The notes under the pieces: generated by a model
What the model saw: only the letters and a program-made list of their open reading frames with translations
The model's database searches: none
Told to the model about the DNA's origin: nothing
Assembly (NCBI GenBank): GCA_018287875.1
Contig: JAGVVL010000021.1
Span: forward strand, 868,001-932,000
DNA length: 64,000 bases
Source of the DNA: Nigrospora sphaerica
Lineage: Eukaryota > Ascomycota > Sordariomycetes > Amphisphaeriales > Apiosporaceae
Reading direction: 5' to 3'
Shown: positions 33,224 to 45,198 of the stretch, in pieces
Layout: each line of letters begins with the position of its first letter
How positions within the stretch are numbered: the first letter of the stretch is position 1
Translations under genes and position numbers: made by a program

Positions 33224-36004
33224 TTCCTGAAGCGGCGGGTATGCGGCCTGGGAGTTTTGTCGGAAGGGAGCATTCACACAGTTTCGGTATTGTACATCAT
33301 TTTAACCACATTCCAGAGCTGGTTTATATAATGGAGATACCTAGTAATTACGGTATGAAAACGTCGATGCGGTTACTTCTGCTGCTTTCATGCTATTTAG
33401 TGCCTTGGTAAGCAGCTCAGACAGCGCTAGGAAACCCACTTCCAGAGCTTATAGAATGACATGCGTAGAAGTTTCTAAGCCGTGCCCAATGCCAATGGTA
33501 CGCCAAGGACTGGGGCTCTGAGACGATCATGGATAGCGGCTACGTGGATAAGATGACGATATCCAACACAGATGATACACCGAAGATATAACCATGCCTT
33601 AGTAGGGTAAACTTAGGGACAAGGACGCTGCTGTGGCAACTTTTGGTTAGAATGCATTATTTTGAACCAGCTGCCTATATTTGTCCTGCTCATGAACAAA
33701 AGACTGCTTTAGCTCGGGCAATGTGCTCAACTGGCATCTTTCAATCTTTGACTGGCCCTGTATTTACGGTTGGCCTTTAGCTTAACTTGCCATGCAATAT
33801 GTTTGGTCATTTTCGTCTACTTCTTTGAATATACCATCCATATTCATGACGGCGGGTCATAAGGCCTGCAACTGGCTGCGAAATTGTTAGAGTGCCAGAT
33901 GTGATCCAATGTCTCTGCTGGTTTTGTTGATGACTGACTATACAGTTCATCGCCCCTATTTCAATGTCAATACTCGGAATCCGGTCGCAGGAATTGAGGA
34001 CATACCTGGGTTCACCAGCAGTAATGTTTAGTGGGCACACCCGGTGTGTTTGTTCGTAATCATAGCACCACCTACTGACACAAAACCGAAAGTGGCCGCA
34101 ATTATATTCAACCTTGAAGAATCAGGCTGCGTATTCGGATAGGGCCTTTTTATATCACACCTGCGTATAATCGCACATGGCGAAAGTAGTGTCACAACGG
34201 GACTGGCGGAACAAGAGCTAAGAAGCAGGATAGCCAATTTCGAAGAATGAGAGCAACGCCACGGTTGTCGTGTGGTCAAAGAGTAATACTCACGGGACTT
34301 TCAAGAAGGATAGAAAATCAGCTGTTCGATGAAATGGGTACTGAACAGACGATAGATCATGTGCGTGCCATGATGTTTGACCTCAGCCCATTAAAGCCTC
34401 AAAAGTCAAGTGGCTGTAGTGTTTGCCCGTGCATGTGCTCTATCGCGCTTATGCACCAAGACAAGGTACCGGCGACCAGGCGCTCCTGAGGCGTGAAAGG
34501 AACAAGGTACACCACGAATCCGACCCGCGTGGACCCGTACAACCGGGGGCTGAATCACCCCTTCTTCGAGTAGCATTGGCGCAGTAACCAGAGGCTCCGA
34601 GCTAAACGATAAATTGCTTACAGCAAGCTTGCTACAGATAGAAATACCATAGGCCATGGGGATCATCTCGTCTACTTGAGGGTTTGCAACAGGACTCGGT
34701 AGTAGAGACAGCAAGGGAATTGCTCACAAAAGATACTTGACTTACATACCCGGGCTACAACGGAGGACTTACAAGTAAAGTCACGGTCTAGGGCAGATCA
34801 ATGGCGTGGATATACGTCGTCGATGCATTTGGGGCCCAAAGGAAAACAATACGCTCTTCTTAGTTCTAAGAAGTACAGCATATGTATTGCCGGCAAACAA
34901 AGACTAAGACAACAAGGCGCCTTAAATATCCATAGGTTAAGTACGTCTTCCCCGCTTCAAACCGGAAAGAAGCTTATATCCCAATAGATCCGGATACTAT
35001 GGGCAGATACCCATGAGCATCCTCGGCCATCGGGAAGTTCCATATGATAAGGAAGACGGTATTAAGGTATTGAATGCCCTGATACTAGGCTTGACCGGCT
35101 GCTTTGAGCATTTTGTGCAATAGCCAAAATAGTAACCACCTGGTTTGACAAGCGCTCTTGACTCCCTGTTCATTCAGAATTCAATGCCCCTGGAGGAAGC
35201 AGCTCAAAAAAGACGCTAAACAAAACCCAAAGGCTAATCAATGTTTATGCTAGTTATACGATTGTTTGAAGATATGTAGACCGGAGTCTGCTGGACTACT
35301 ACTTGTCCTGTGGCAGCTGCAGCCTTGGAGAAGGACGTAGCGAACCTACGACAAGGGTGTTACAGGGTGTGTGGACTAACCCACCGTGCCACGAAGCAAA
35401 AGCTCCAGTCATGAGCCAGTGGGATCATTCTGCCCACCTCTGTACTATTATGGCTACTCCTGCCGGGGACCAACTGCCAGGCCGTAGCAAGGGGTATGGT
35501 TTGGGCGATTATGAAAAGCCACCATAGGTGTCCTATGACTGATTGACTGACTGATAAGTCTAGAAGCAAGTGCAAAACGCCTCCACGCCCGGCTTCTTCA
35601 GCCTTCGTTTCTTATTCCCACAACCCCGCACTTGGGCCAGAAAACAGGCAAATATTGGATGTGGATGGGTCTTACGGCAGCCACTCGAACGGGCAAAGAC
35701 TACCTCCTAAGACGCTATGGTATTGCTTTTGAGGAGCTCCAAAAGTCATCCAACTCGAACACAGATCAAGATGATACCGTATCTCCCTCTTAACTAAGTA
35801 GGTCACAGGTTTCTGTTCCTGTCAACTCCCCGAAGGCCCAGCGTGCGACGCGCAAGCTGTAAACGGACCCATGCCCGTGTGGTATCTTGTTCAAATCGCA
35901 ACGAAACTTTAAGTGAACCTAAGAATCCATGGGAGCTTAAGGCAGTCGCAATGGAGCAAATGTTCATGTCCATTCACGGTCAGTCCATCCTTCTCCAACA
36001 GTTC
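33224..36004. other. Long intergenic region, no gene seen
   Basis: About 2.8 kb of AT-richer sequence with dense stops in all frames and no repeat that I noticed. The frames at 34247-34489 and 34406-34714 are short and without signature. The 5-prime part of the following PAS gene may begin in the last few hundred bases (a frame at about 35940-36050 just precedes it), but no start can be defended. Confidence 0.45.
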
Positions 36005-37037
36005 GCCCGCAACTTGCTGAGCCAACCGACCCTGCGTCTAACTTCGTAGATTTATCACCTGCTGCGAGTTTCCTCTTCGCATCGGAGTCCATAGTGGGGA
36101 TCTTAGGTCATCAGCCATCCACTCTCCGAGGCAGATCGTGCTTTGAATTTCTTCATCCCGATGAACTGCCGGTCGCACGCCATGTACATGCAGCAGGAAT
36201 CTTGCGGGATACGACCGCAGCCCTCCACTACCTGCGAATCCGATCATTAAATGGACGATGGATCCATTGCGAGTGTTGCTTCACCCTGGTCTACGAAGTT
36301 CTAGTGGCTTGTGTGTGCGTCTACCGGGGATCGGAGAGAAGCAAGAGTCAGTCCGGCATTACGATCACTTTCTGCGCTTAAGGCTGATGAGAAACAGGGC
36401 GCGCCATCGACGCAGCATGTATCAGACGTCTGTTTGTTTCCGAGGCTTCCAATCCCATTCGCCATGCACCGGCACGCGCATCGTATTCGACAAGCATACC
36501 ATCGACAGGAGAGAGCTGCGGGTTGCACTTGTTCTAAATAGGTTCACCCAGACACTAGCAATCATGTTTGCTACCGGTACAGCGACACTCGTTCTTGGTG
36601 TCAGCCCTTGTCGATTGCGAGGCAAGAGTTTCTACGAATGCGTTGCAGAAGACTGTTTAGGAGACGCTGTTAGGAGTCTGGAGAGTACCAAGGCTAGAGA
36701 CTCTATACAGTATATGCGGTTTCGCTATCGGGATCCCCGAAGGAACGAGGACTTCGCAGCCGAGAATGGCAATGAAACCGACAGCGCTTTGGGTGGAGGA
36801 GCAGGACTACCCAACCCTACACACTACCATCCAGAGCCATCGACAGAGGGAGCGGTCGCGACATCCAGACCAGCTCAGCAAGATACAAACGAGTCTCGTC
36901 AACAAAATCGATCCGCTAGTTTTGAACTCGAAGCCGCAGTTTTCTGCACATCAGACGGGCTAATCGCAGTGCTTCGAAGGGCTTGGCCTCGAGAGACACG
37001 TCGAAATCATTGCAGTGATGTTTTTGAAGACAGCTAG
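36005..37037 (+). pseudogene. PAS-domain protein gene, frame-broken
   Basis: Two PAS domains can be followed. PAS-1 (about 36014-36330) reads DLSPAASFLFASESIVGILG, CFEFLHPDELPVARHVH and LRIRSLNGRWIHCECCFTLVY. PAS-2 (about 36510-36730) reads VALVLNRFTQTLAIMFATG, GKSFYECVAEDC and YMRFRYRDPR, followed by AAVFCTSDGLIAVLRRA at the C-terminus. From memory, this double-PAS layout matches an uncharacterised fungal family distantly related to white-collar sensors. No LOV cysteine motif and no GATA zinc finger is visible, so a light-sensing role cannot be claimed. The frame changes near 36330 and near 36480-36510, and the 5-prime end is unclear. Likely a pseudogene, or a gene with indel errors. Confidence 0.7.
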
Positions 37038-37769
37038 GGCGGGGTAACCCGATTCTGTTCTCTTATGTAAGGGTCGACGCCCGAGGATAGTGGGCTGTGG
37101 GTGAAGTGGCTCCGATCCGAATCATTTGGGTATGAAGAGAAAACAACGACACTAGAGCCAAAATAGGATGTCCCGGTGTTTTTGACACTAGAAAAAAATA
37201 GAAACCCCGGTTTTCTCTGGAAGGCCGACAGAAAAACCACGGTAATCACGGATCCAGAGAATCCGGCTACCATATTGCAGTGGATAGAGCATCGATCGGA
37301 GCCTCCGCCGCAGCACGGAAATCGACTGGGCGAATCAGCTACCGCCGGGGAGAAACCGCCTGCTGAGGAAGGGGCGCTACTGCGTTAAATACAAATTGCT
37401 GACGCAACTTTTGTATTTATTGGTAGTTCGGAGCAGCTCCGGTGCAAGCCCGCCACAGCCCTATTCCCTGTACAGTAGTACCTCAACCCTTTCGCTGTTG
37501 AGGGGATCCCCGTCAGTTTTCGCGGTAGGACGGGGAGCCACCACCATGAGTTCACTGGAGGGGCCACAGAGTATCCTTCACCTGACCAGTGTTGATTATA
37601 ATAGAATGAAAGTCTTTTTGACACGAGACAACCTAGAGTATTCCTGGGAAGTAAACAAGCATAGCAAACTGTAATCTGGCTCTCGTGTCCAAAGTACAAC
37701 TGCTCAGGCGGGACACGGCCTTGAAGCGTATTTCCGAATACACATCACGACTTTGGCTAGCCCAATCAT
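37038..37769. other. Intergenic region between converging genes
   Basis: About 730 bases between the 3-prime ends of the PAS gene (plus) and the Zn2Cys6 gene (minus). It contains frames of 60-100 codons on both strands without family signature. Presumably 3-prime untranslated and terminator sequence. Confidence 0.45.
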
Positions 37770-40064
37770 TCATGACATCCCCTGGATATTATGGACCTTG
37801 TTTACCGCATCCTCCAGGCTTGTCATGCTGTAGCACTCGGTAAGGTGATTGCGTGTAATGAGGAACTCCAAGTCATGGTCCAGGTCAGTCCGGGACTCCG
37901 TAGCCAGGGCATCGTCCTGTGTCTCCGAAGGCTCGGACTCCCAGGGACGCCAGTGTTTCTCACAAGGATCCCGCCTAAGCAGCCCCGAGTCGGGGGCGAC
38001 AAGTCTCAATTCGATTTCCACGTTCGCAACAAAAGCAGAGTGGGCGTCAAGCCGGAAGGTCCTCTGAAAACGGCCGCCACGCCACAATTCAACGAGAAGA
38101 TCCACGGTGCGCATAGCGGACGTGATGCAAATCTGGCCCAGCTGGCCGATGATATAGGCATCCATCCCAAGGCCTTGATGTTGCTTACTGGCCGTAACGG
38201 TCCTCAGTAGTGAGTTCCTCGTCAGCAGGCCAAGTGCGCACTGATAGGTGATGCGCAGCAGCATCGAGGCCCGCCAAGTAGCAGCATTGGCTTCACTCAG
38301 ACTCGTGAGCTGGGGAAATAGCTCCGACGGGGCACTGGCGCGCCAAATCAGAAGGCGTCGCAGGTGCTGGACCACTTGGCTGTACCCACCCACGGGGTCA
38401 GCCGGCTGGTTGCACACGTCTTTCCGAATGCACCCCAAGAGATGCCAGAGCCGCGAAGACCACTCCACCAGCTTGGGCGGCTGGCCATAGGCGCATTCTA
38501 GGATGTTTTCGTCGGGGAAGGCAACACTGACCTCTCCATCGTCCATGGCCGTCGGGTGCCCTAGGTCACAGCAAAGACTTTGCTCGTAAATGTAAAGAGT
38601 CCACCACACACGCTTCCGCAGCTCGCGCGTAAAAGGATGGAAGGTTGTGGAGACGTCTTGGCGATGCATCCCTAGCGCCATGGCGCACTGGCAAGCCGAG
38701 CCGTGGTAGATCCAAGCCATCGTGTGATCGTTTTGGTAGGTCAAGTAGAGGGATTGAAGCATCAGAGCACAGACGCTGGGGAGGCTCAAGGGAACGCATT
38801 GAGTCGCCAGGCCTTTCGTTTTCGTAAACCACTGGTGTTGGAATGTCGACCACTTTTCGTTCTGGGCCAGAAATCGGGAGCCGAGGGTGTAGATCATGTA
38901 CAGGCAGCCGAGCCATCCGGTTGAGATCTCAGACCCTTGTTCTCCGCGGGACGTTTCGACTGCGCCCCAGATTTCCTCATAGACCATTTGGAATGTAGGC
39001 CTATGGAAGAGGAGGAAATCGGGATGCAAATAGCGGAAGAAGGCTTCGATGCAGCTGTCCGAGTCCCCTCTGCAGGGTAGCTCAACCTGGTGTGCCAAAA
39101 CGCAATGTGGCAGACGGCAGACGGCACCCCTATCCCCACTGCATTCTCGGGCCAGCTCCGAGGTGGTGGAACCGCGTCCGTTCTGCGATTGGTGCGGTAC
39201 AAAGCCACCGGGGTTGAATAGCAACCTTCTAAGGTCACAGTGCTGGTACAATGATCCCGCAGTTGTCACATCCGCGGGCCTTGAGGAGTATTTCGGTTTT
39301 TCGTTGCTGAGGTTGAAGTCGGGTGGCATCAAACGGTTGGCAATAAGAGTCCGCAACCTCGAGATGAAGGAAAAGGATCCAGATGGATCAACGGAATTGG
39401 CGTTTCCGCACTCGTCGCAGACCAGAGCCGTGCCTTCATTCGCTACCTCTGGGACAGTCACTCTGACGCTAGGAAGTGCCGTAGTAGAATAAGGTGGTGT
39501 ACTGTGGGATGGTTGTTGTCTGCCGTGCTGCTCAAGCCCTCCACCCGGCATCGCGACTCCTCGTTCTTGGCCGAACAGGGCCAGCTCTTCAGCGGTGGGT
39601 TCGGAGCCCAGTTGCGGGTAAAGGCCTTGGACGATTCCCATCAGGGCCTCGTACCGCCGGCTGAAATTTTTCGCGTCGCCAGAGAACCTGTGCATTCGAG
39701 GTAATGTTACCCTGCATAGCAGGCCAGCCTCCAGACACGACATGCAGGGGCCGACTGGCTCTTCTTCGCTGACGCGTTGAACTTCGTCTTTCCACCCAGT
39801 GTACTCGGGGCGCTGACATTTGCGCCGGCGGGTCCTGCAAGAGTCGCAGCTGATTTTCGTTCGTCTTCCCTTAGCGGTCGGAAGTCGCCGCTTCGCCTTG
39901 GGAATTTCCCCATATCCACTTCGCTTTTGACTGGTGGGAGGGCTCAGACAGTGAGAAATCAAGCTGCCGCCCTGTCCACCAGGCGATGTGGTGACGTCCG
40001 GATCTCGGGGTCGACAGATGGATTCGGGTGGTTTTTGATCCGGTTCTTGCAGGAAGTGGGGCAT
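37770..40064 (-). CDS. Zn2Cys6 fungal transcription factor (764 codons)
   Basis: A single uninterrupted frame from ATG (40064) to stop. Residues 73-117 carry six cysteines spaced CX2CX6C-X23-CX2CX6C (SCDSCRTRRRKC then CMSCLEAGLLC), preceded by basic KGRRTK. The middle loop of 23 residues is longer than usual (about 5-12) and could contain an unspliced short intron. The fungal-specific regulatory domain follows: AFFRYLHPDFLLFHRPTF (about 341-359), HGSACQCAMALGMHRQD (about 454-470) and ELRKRVWWTLYIYEQSLCCDLGHP (about 481-504). It should be a nuclear, dimeric DNA-binding regulator of unknown target. Its start codon is 187 bases from the right palindrome arm, so its promoter probably lies within arm sequence. 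Confidence 0.85.
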   Translation of the reverse strand: MPHFLQEPDQKPPESICRPRDPDVTTSPGGQGGSLISHCLSPPTSQKRSGYGEIPKAKRRLPTAKGRRTKISCDSCRTRRRKCQRPEYTGWKDEVQRVSEEEPVGPCMSCLEAGLLCRVTLPRMHRFSGDAKNFSRRYEALMGIVQGLYPQLGSEPTAEELALFGQERGVAMPGGGLEQHGRQQPSHSTPPYSTTALPSVRVTVPEVANEGTALVCDECGNANSVDPSGSFSFISRLRTLIANRLMPPDFNLSNEKPKYSSRPADVTTAGSLYQHCDLRRLLFNPGGFVPHQSQNGRGSTTSELARECSGDRGAVCRLPHCVLAHQVELPCRGDSDSCIEAFFRYLHPDFLLFHRPTFQMVYEEIWGAVETSRGEQGSEISTGWLGCLYMIYTLGSRFLAQNEKWSTFQHQWFTKTKGLATQCVPLSLPSVCALMLQSLYLTYQNDHTMAWIYHGSACQCAMALGMHRQDVSTTFHPFTRELRKRVWWTLYIYEQSLCCDLGHPTAMDDGEVSVAFPDENILECAYGQPPKLVEWSSRLWHLLGCIRKDVCNQPADPVGGYSQVVQHLRRLLIWRASAPSELFPQLTSLSEANAATWRASMLLRITYQCALGLLTRNSLLRTVTASKQHQGLGMDAYIIGQLGQICITSAMRTVDLLVELWRGGRFQRTFRLDAHSAFVANVEIELRLVAPDSGLLRRDPCEKHWRPWESEPSETQDDALATESRTDLDHDLEFLITRNHLTECYSMTSLEDAVNKVHNIQGMS

Positions 40065-40250
40065 CTTGTTCAGCTAGTTCGGGGTTTGCAAGAACCAGGC
40101 TGGACTTTGTCCATTCCCTGACCATGGACGAGCTTTATCAAGGTTTCAATGTTACTTCTAGGGAGCAAAAGTCGCATGAACTCGCCTTCGGAGGTTGGGC
40201 GATGACTCTAACACAAATTCACTTCACCATGAGAAAATATTGCATACGAG

Positions 40251-40922
40251 TGGTAGACAGCACGGCTGTCCTGGTTCGTCGGTTTAATGGGATCGGGACA
40301 TCGCTACGTAGAGGGTAGGGCGAGGGGCCTGCCAAGATGCGGTATTCGGGAGATGGGGGCACGCAAGCATAGCGTCCACCAACCCGCTGGGGTCGATTAC
40401 ACGAAGGGGTTTTGGTCAACAACATATGCTAGAGACAGGCCGTCATTCTGATGGGCCGGCTGAGCCTGGTCGTCAACATGAACTAGCTGGCTTTTGTAGT
40501 AGGCCACGGAAGGATCCAGGCCTGTACGGCGTGGGCTGTGGAAGGTTTCATGGGGTCAAAATCAGGACGGCGCTTTACACGTCGTTCGTTAACGTTGTCA
40601 AGGCAGGCAGAACGTTCAGCTGGGTCGCCATTGGTATCATCATGAGATCTTTGATGCGTTGCCCTGCTGAAAGCCCTCTCAAGATACCGCCGAAGGCCAC
40701 CGGCGTGGTGGATGTTGCCGTGGCGTCTGCGGTGTGGCTTTGTTAGTATGCGTGCTGTCGTTGCGCTGAGACCGGTGGCATGTCACACCTGGTCATACCA
40801 CGCATAACCACTCTGAGAGCACCCCAAACATCTCATAATGAACAACAATATGATGCCCCGGGTTGTTATGCTTTAGCTAGCTGCTTCTTCTGTTCAGTGA
40901 TGGCCTTTATTGGCGTGCACTG
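40251..40922 (-). repeat. Diverged inner segment of the right arm
   Basis: Partner of 18147-18818. The step from near-identity to roughly 8-10 percent divergence is abrupt at about 40922. No gene is seen. It forms part of the upstream region of the Zn2Cys6 gene ending at 40064. Confidence 0.8.
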
Positions 40923-41741
40923 CAAGAGGGGGCGTGGGTGTCTCGCTGTAGGTCAACGCTCCCTGTTTGGCATTGAATGGCGGAACAGACGTGGAATTCC
41001 TAGAGAGTTTGAATCGGTGGTCCCGTACCCTTCTGGGTTCTGCTGTGAGAGCGTGGAAGGGCGCGCGTCGTTTACTCATCCGCAGCATTGGCCCAATCCC
41101 TCTTGCTTGCCACTCTGGTCGGCCCATTGGCCAAAGATCCCGTCGCACGTCAGGGGTTCGGCCAGAGAGGGGAAAGGGCGTGTGCCTGATGTAGCTATGT
41201 ATGTCGTTTGGTCGCTCTGTAGGAAACCCTGGTGTCATGACCGCCGGTGCCCCGGTTGTACATCACTTTGAATTCCGAGGTCCCGGCGATGGTCGCGGAA
41301 TTGGGTTACCTTACGGTGGATTCCGCGCTGGAAACGCTGAAACCACCAACATTGGCCTTGGTCCCTTCTAGGCTGCCTTAGTTCTAAGCCCTACCCGGAC
41401 TGTCGCCCCCTGCGACGAAGGTTTGGAGCTACGTATGGTCGCGGCCAAGGAAATCGCCTCACGTCGAACCACGCTAAAGAATCCAGGGTTCTGGTCAGCG
41501 CTAACGTGTCAAGGCCACTGTAGAGGGACTCGTCGTGGCGCGTTAAGCCTTGCCCACTGGAGTGAGACTGTGGCTAGGAGGGGTTTTGTGGAGAGGAAGG
41601 TGGCAGGGTGATCTCGATGAGGATTGCTCCCTCTATCTTTGTGCAATGTGGCAAGCGAAGTGGGAAGGACGGGAATACCGAATGGATGGGTGCAGAGAAC
41701 AACCCTTATAATCCTCGTAGGTCAGGACAGATAAGAGAAAT

Positions 41742-42596
41742 TTGACATATCGTAATACAAGAACAAAGGCGTTCCTCACGCCTTATAGCAAGCCATCCGA
41801 GCCAGAAGATCACACAGCTCAAGCACGGGATCTGATGGATGCAGAGTACTACCAACGGGATTCCCAGGCCGACGGTACGCGTGGCTATGAACCGTTTAAC
41901 GAATCGTTTCCAGGCCAGCACACAACCAAACGTCGCCAGGAGGGTGCAAGCCTCCAGCAAAACGACACTCCAGACGACCCGCCAGGAATCCAATGGGATG
42001 GGGGCCGGCGGGCTCCTTGTACGGAGGCGGAAACTTCTGGCGAGTCCGGACAAGCGAAGTATGCCTCGATCCAGGCCGAGAAGCAGCTAGGATGCGGCGA
42101 GCTAAACACTTTCGTCAATAGCGATTCCATAACAGCGGTTGAGGACTCTTCACTACCGTCGCACCCAAGGCGCTCGCGCTGCGATCCGCCACGGCCCATG
42201 CAAGAGATGCCGGGGAGGCGGCCCCGAGCTAGAAGGCCCCGCAACTGGTCTACATACGTGGGGGTGGACCAGGGAGCAGACGACGGGGAGAGAAACGTAA
42301 GATCTCGTCACAGACGAAGGCACAGCCTAGATAAGAAGCAGGACTTGCAGATACAGCGCGAGATTACACCGGAGAATCCGCAGCAGCAAACGGTCCGCCA
42401 CAGAGACGAGGGACACAACGGCATGAAACTTCGCTTGGACTTGAATCTCGAGGTGGAGGTGACGCTGAAGGCCAGTATCCATGGCGATCTGACCTTGGCC
42501 CTACTGTACGTTGGCTCTCGCGATCCCACTGCCTTGATACCTGTTCCAGCTTTCTGCCCCCGACCCAGCTTAATGGTGCGAGGGTTTCCCTTTTAA
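41742..42596 (+). CDS. Conserved fungal protein with basic middle and beta-rich C-terminus (right arm)
   Basis: The inferred product is residue-for-residue identical to that of 16475-17329. The first ATG is at 41835. Downstream sequence (to about 42900) and upstream sequence are also the same, so any promoter elements are duplicated too. The orientation is divergent from the other copy, with the two reading inward on opposite strands. No paralog-specific change is seen, which fits a very recent copy or ongoing homogenisation. Confidence 0.6.
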   Translation: MTYRNTRTKAFLTPYSKPSEPEDHTAQARDLMDAEYYQRDSQADGTRGYEPFNESFPGQHTTKRRQEGASLQQNDTPDDPPGIQWDGGRRAPCTEAETSGESGQAKYASIQAEKQLGCGELNTFVNSDSITAVEDSSLPSHPRRSRCDPPRPMQEMPGRRPRARRPRNWSTYVGVDQGADDGERNVRSRHRRRHSLDKKQDLQIQREITPENPQQQTVRHRDEGHNGMKLRLDLNLEVEVTLKASIHGDLTLALLYVGSRDPTALIPVPAFCPRPSLMVRGFPF

Positions 42597-43525
42597 GCTG
42601 TTAAAACCCCGAATGGTCGAGCAAACAAGAATCCATGGGGTGAGACATTGTTGACCACTTCTTAGTAGGGAATAATTACGAGCAAGTCAGCTCTATTGAA
42701 GTGAATCTGAGGCTGTAAACCATATCGAAAGAGACATAGGGCACGATGCAGCCTTACTCGGGGGCTACATCTGGCTGGGCGTCGGCGAGGGGCGTTGCGA
42801 GTTTTGGATGCGTATGTTAAGTGGTTTCAGAGAATGTAAGTTGCATAGGAGAAGAGAGCTTTGTTGTATTGCAATTGACCAGTGGGGCCCGTGGGTGAGT
42901 ACCGGCAGCTTCCTGGCTACTTCGATGCCTGGCGGGAACTGTTGTTGGCTCTGTTGTTGGCCCTGTTGTCAGGAACATCAACGCTCTTGATTTGCGACCA
43001 GTTGGTTGCTGTTCTCGTCATGCAGCCGGGTATGGAGGTGAAGAAAGCATTGGGCCTCGAGGCAGGCATGGGAACTCCTCGAGATTCCCATCGCAGTCGG
43101 CCGTTTCGAAATAGAGATTGTCTCGTGCCAACGGGCGTAAAGAGGCTAGGCAGGTCTTGCACGCCACACTGAAAACGCCACCGGCGCCGGCTACGTTAAC
43201 GACGGCACGCCTGGGGCTAGGGTTGATGGGCCGCCCACGAACACAAAGCTCCCTGGAACATTGGAACACCCCGGACGTCGCTTCTCAGCCGCAGGGCACT
43301 GGTCGATATGCAAGGCGTCAGCAGCCGCTGGCCCGTCTTCTGTTCCCGCTGGCTCCTTCCGTCAGGCATCCGGGTAGCCAACACCCAGGGAGTTACAGCG
43401 GCATTGAGATAAAAAAGGACGTCAAGTACTACTATAGCAAGGACAGGAACAACCGCCAATGAAAACGGGGTGGTTGAAAACCGACACTACCCAGGGCATT
43501 GGCCGAGGTGCAACGCGTCATCGAC

Positions 43526-43949
43526 GATCAGCACGAGTTCCGTCCACCAAGAAGACTCGTATGGGCCGATTCGATCTCCTGATGTATAGGGAAACTAGAG
43601 CCGTCGAGTGGCGGGCGCCCCTCCTTGATGAGGCCGAGTACGGCGTGCGCACTGCGGTTTCCCCGTAGTTGTTTAAGAATGAGAGTAGCTTCCTCTTTTG
43701 GACGGGTCCGCAACAGCTCGAGAAGCTGAACGTAGCCCGCCACCTTCCCGACGAGGTGCTGGTATTCCCGTCTCAAATTCGCATGCGGCATCGTATCGGG
43801 GTCGCAGTCGTCGTACTCGCGCTTGGTGTGGTGCTGGCGGCAAGCGCCGAGGTCGGGCCTCTCGCCGTCCCGTTTCGCTGTCTGGGGCGGCATCTCGTGC
43901 AAGCGACCTCTACGGGCTTCCACTTGTGCACCGGTCTGTCGGGCTTGTA
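43526..43949 (-). pseudogene. Zn2Cys6 transcription-factor relic (right arm)
   Basis: Mirror copy of the relic at 15121-15543, with the same split frames, the same lost cysteines and the same coiled-coil tail. It lacks one C in the run near 14873 of the left copy, which changes the frame upstream of the relic but not the relic itself. Confidence 0.6.
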
Positions 43950-44441
43950 GTCGGGGGCTCGCCACGCTCGGCTTCGGGATGTGGTTGACGACGTGGTCGA
44001 CGACGTGGTCGAAACGTCGGGGGTTGTCGGGTATTTTGCTCGGGGCAAGGCAGAACGCATGCCTTGTGGGATGAAAGGAGGAACGCGCCGGAGGTGTGTG
44101 TGCATGAAACAGTCCGGGCAAGTGTAAACAAGCCGCCAGGTGGTGCGGGCGGGTAAGCCAGTGGTATAGGCCAAAGGGAAAGCAGTGCCGTCTACGGGGT
44201 CTTCTGGGGTTATGGGATCAGGGGCGGCGCGTCTGTGCACCCTGTGATTACAACACTGGCGAACAGCATAAGCAGGATCCGGTGTCTTTGCATGAAAGCA
44301 CGCTGTCGAGATAGGGCCACCGAGCCCCTCTCGCATGGTGCCGATGGGTCACGTTTCCATTGTTGATGTAGGGGGGAAGGGTCATCTTTCGGCCGCCGGG
44401 CAGAGGCCCTCTTCGGATTGTTCCGCGATTGGTGTCCAGGA

Positions 44442-45071
44442 CAATGGCCCGGGCATCCGGTGCTGGAAAGGGCCTGTATCGTCCGGCGGCCATTGCCTTT
44501 GGCCAGGACGGCGTTCACGCAAGACAGATCGTCTAGCTGCCCGCACTTGCGTCTTGGGGAAAAACACCAAACGAAAACTCTTGGCGAGGGTTCATGTGTG
44601 TAAAACAGGGGTTAGCACCGGACTCATTATGGACCCGTCCTAGAGTGGCTGTAGGTAATGCGTGTAGGGTACTGGATCTTCGGCCTGTCTGGGGGAAGGA
44701 CGGCGTATGTTCCAGGAACGCAGCTGGGCAGAGCAAGATGCGGGCAACCTGAACGTAACACGTTGAGGGCATGGCAACGCGTATTGTGCCGCAAGGCATC
44801 CGGCCAGTCTATGGTGGCCAAATCGTAGGATCTTCCCCCACCTCCATGCCGTCTGAGGCTCATGCGAAAGTAGACTGGGGTTGAATCCCGTTCTCGTTGC
44901 TCCTTTCCCACGAATCGCTCGATGCCCCTGGCGCGGGCGCAGGCATCCGTGGATACCCCAACCACAGCCCCGGCTGTTTCCCCTAGCGACAGATAGCCAA
45001 TGGGCAGGTGTATAAAGAAGACTATTCACCCTAGAGGTCGTATCTGCGTTGGCCAATAAACACTTTGCCAC
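44442..45071 (-). repeat. Tandem duplication unit 2 (right arm)
   Basis: Reverse-complement counterpart of 13996-14625. It differs from it only by one G in a run near 14094. Confidence 0.7.
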
Positions 45072-45198
45072 GGGGTACGTGAAGCAGTTCGATTACAGCT
45101 GTGCTCAGCGAGGGTTGCGGTAGGCTATGGATGATGGACGGATGCGCTGGGCACCCCGACCGGTCTTACTCCAGGGCTCGTCGTCGCTAGCTTTGATT

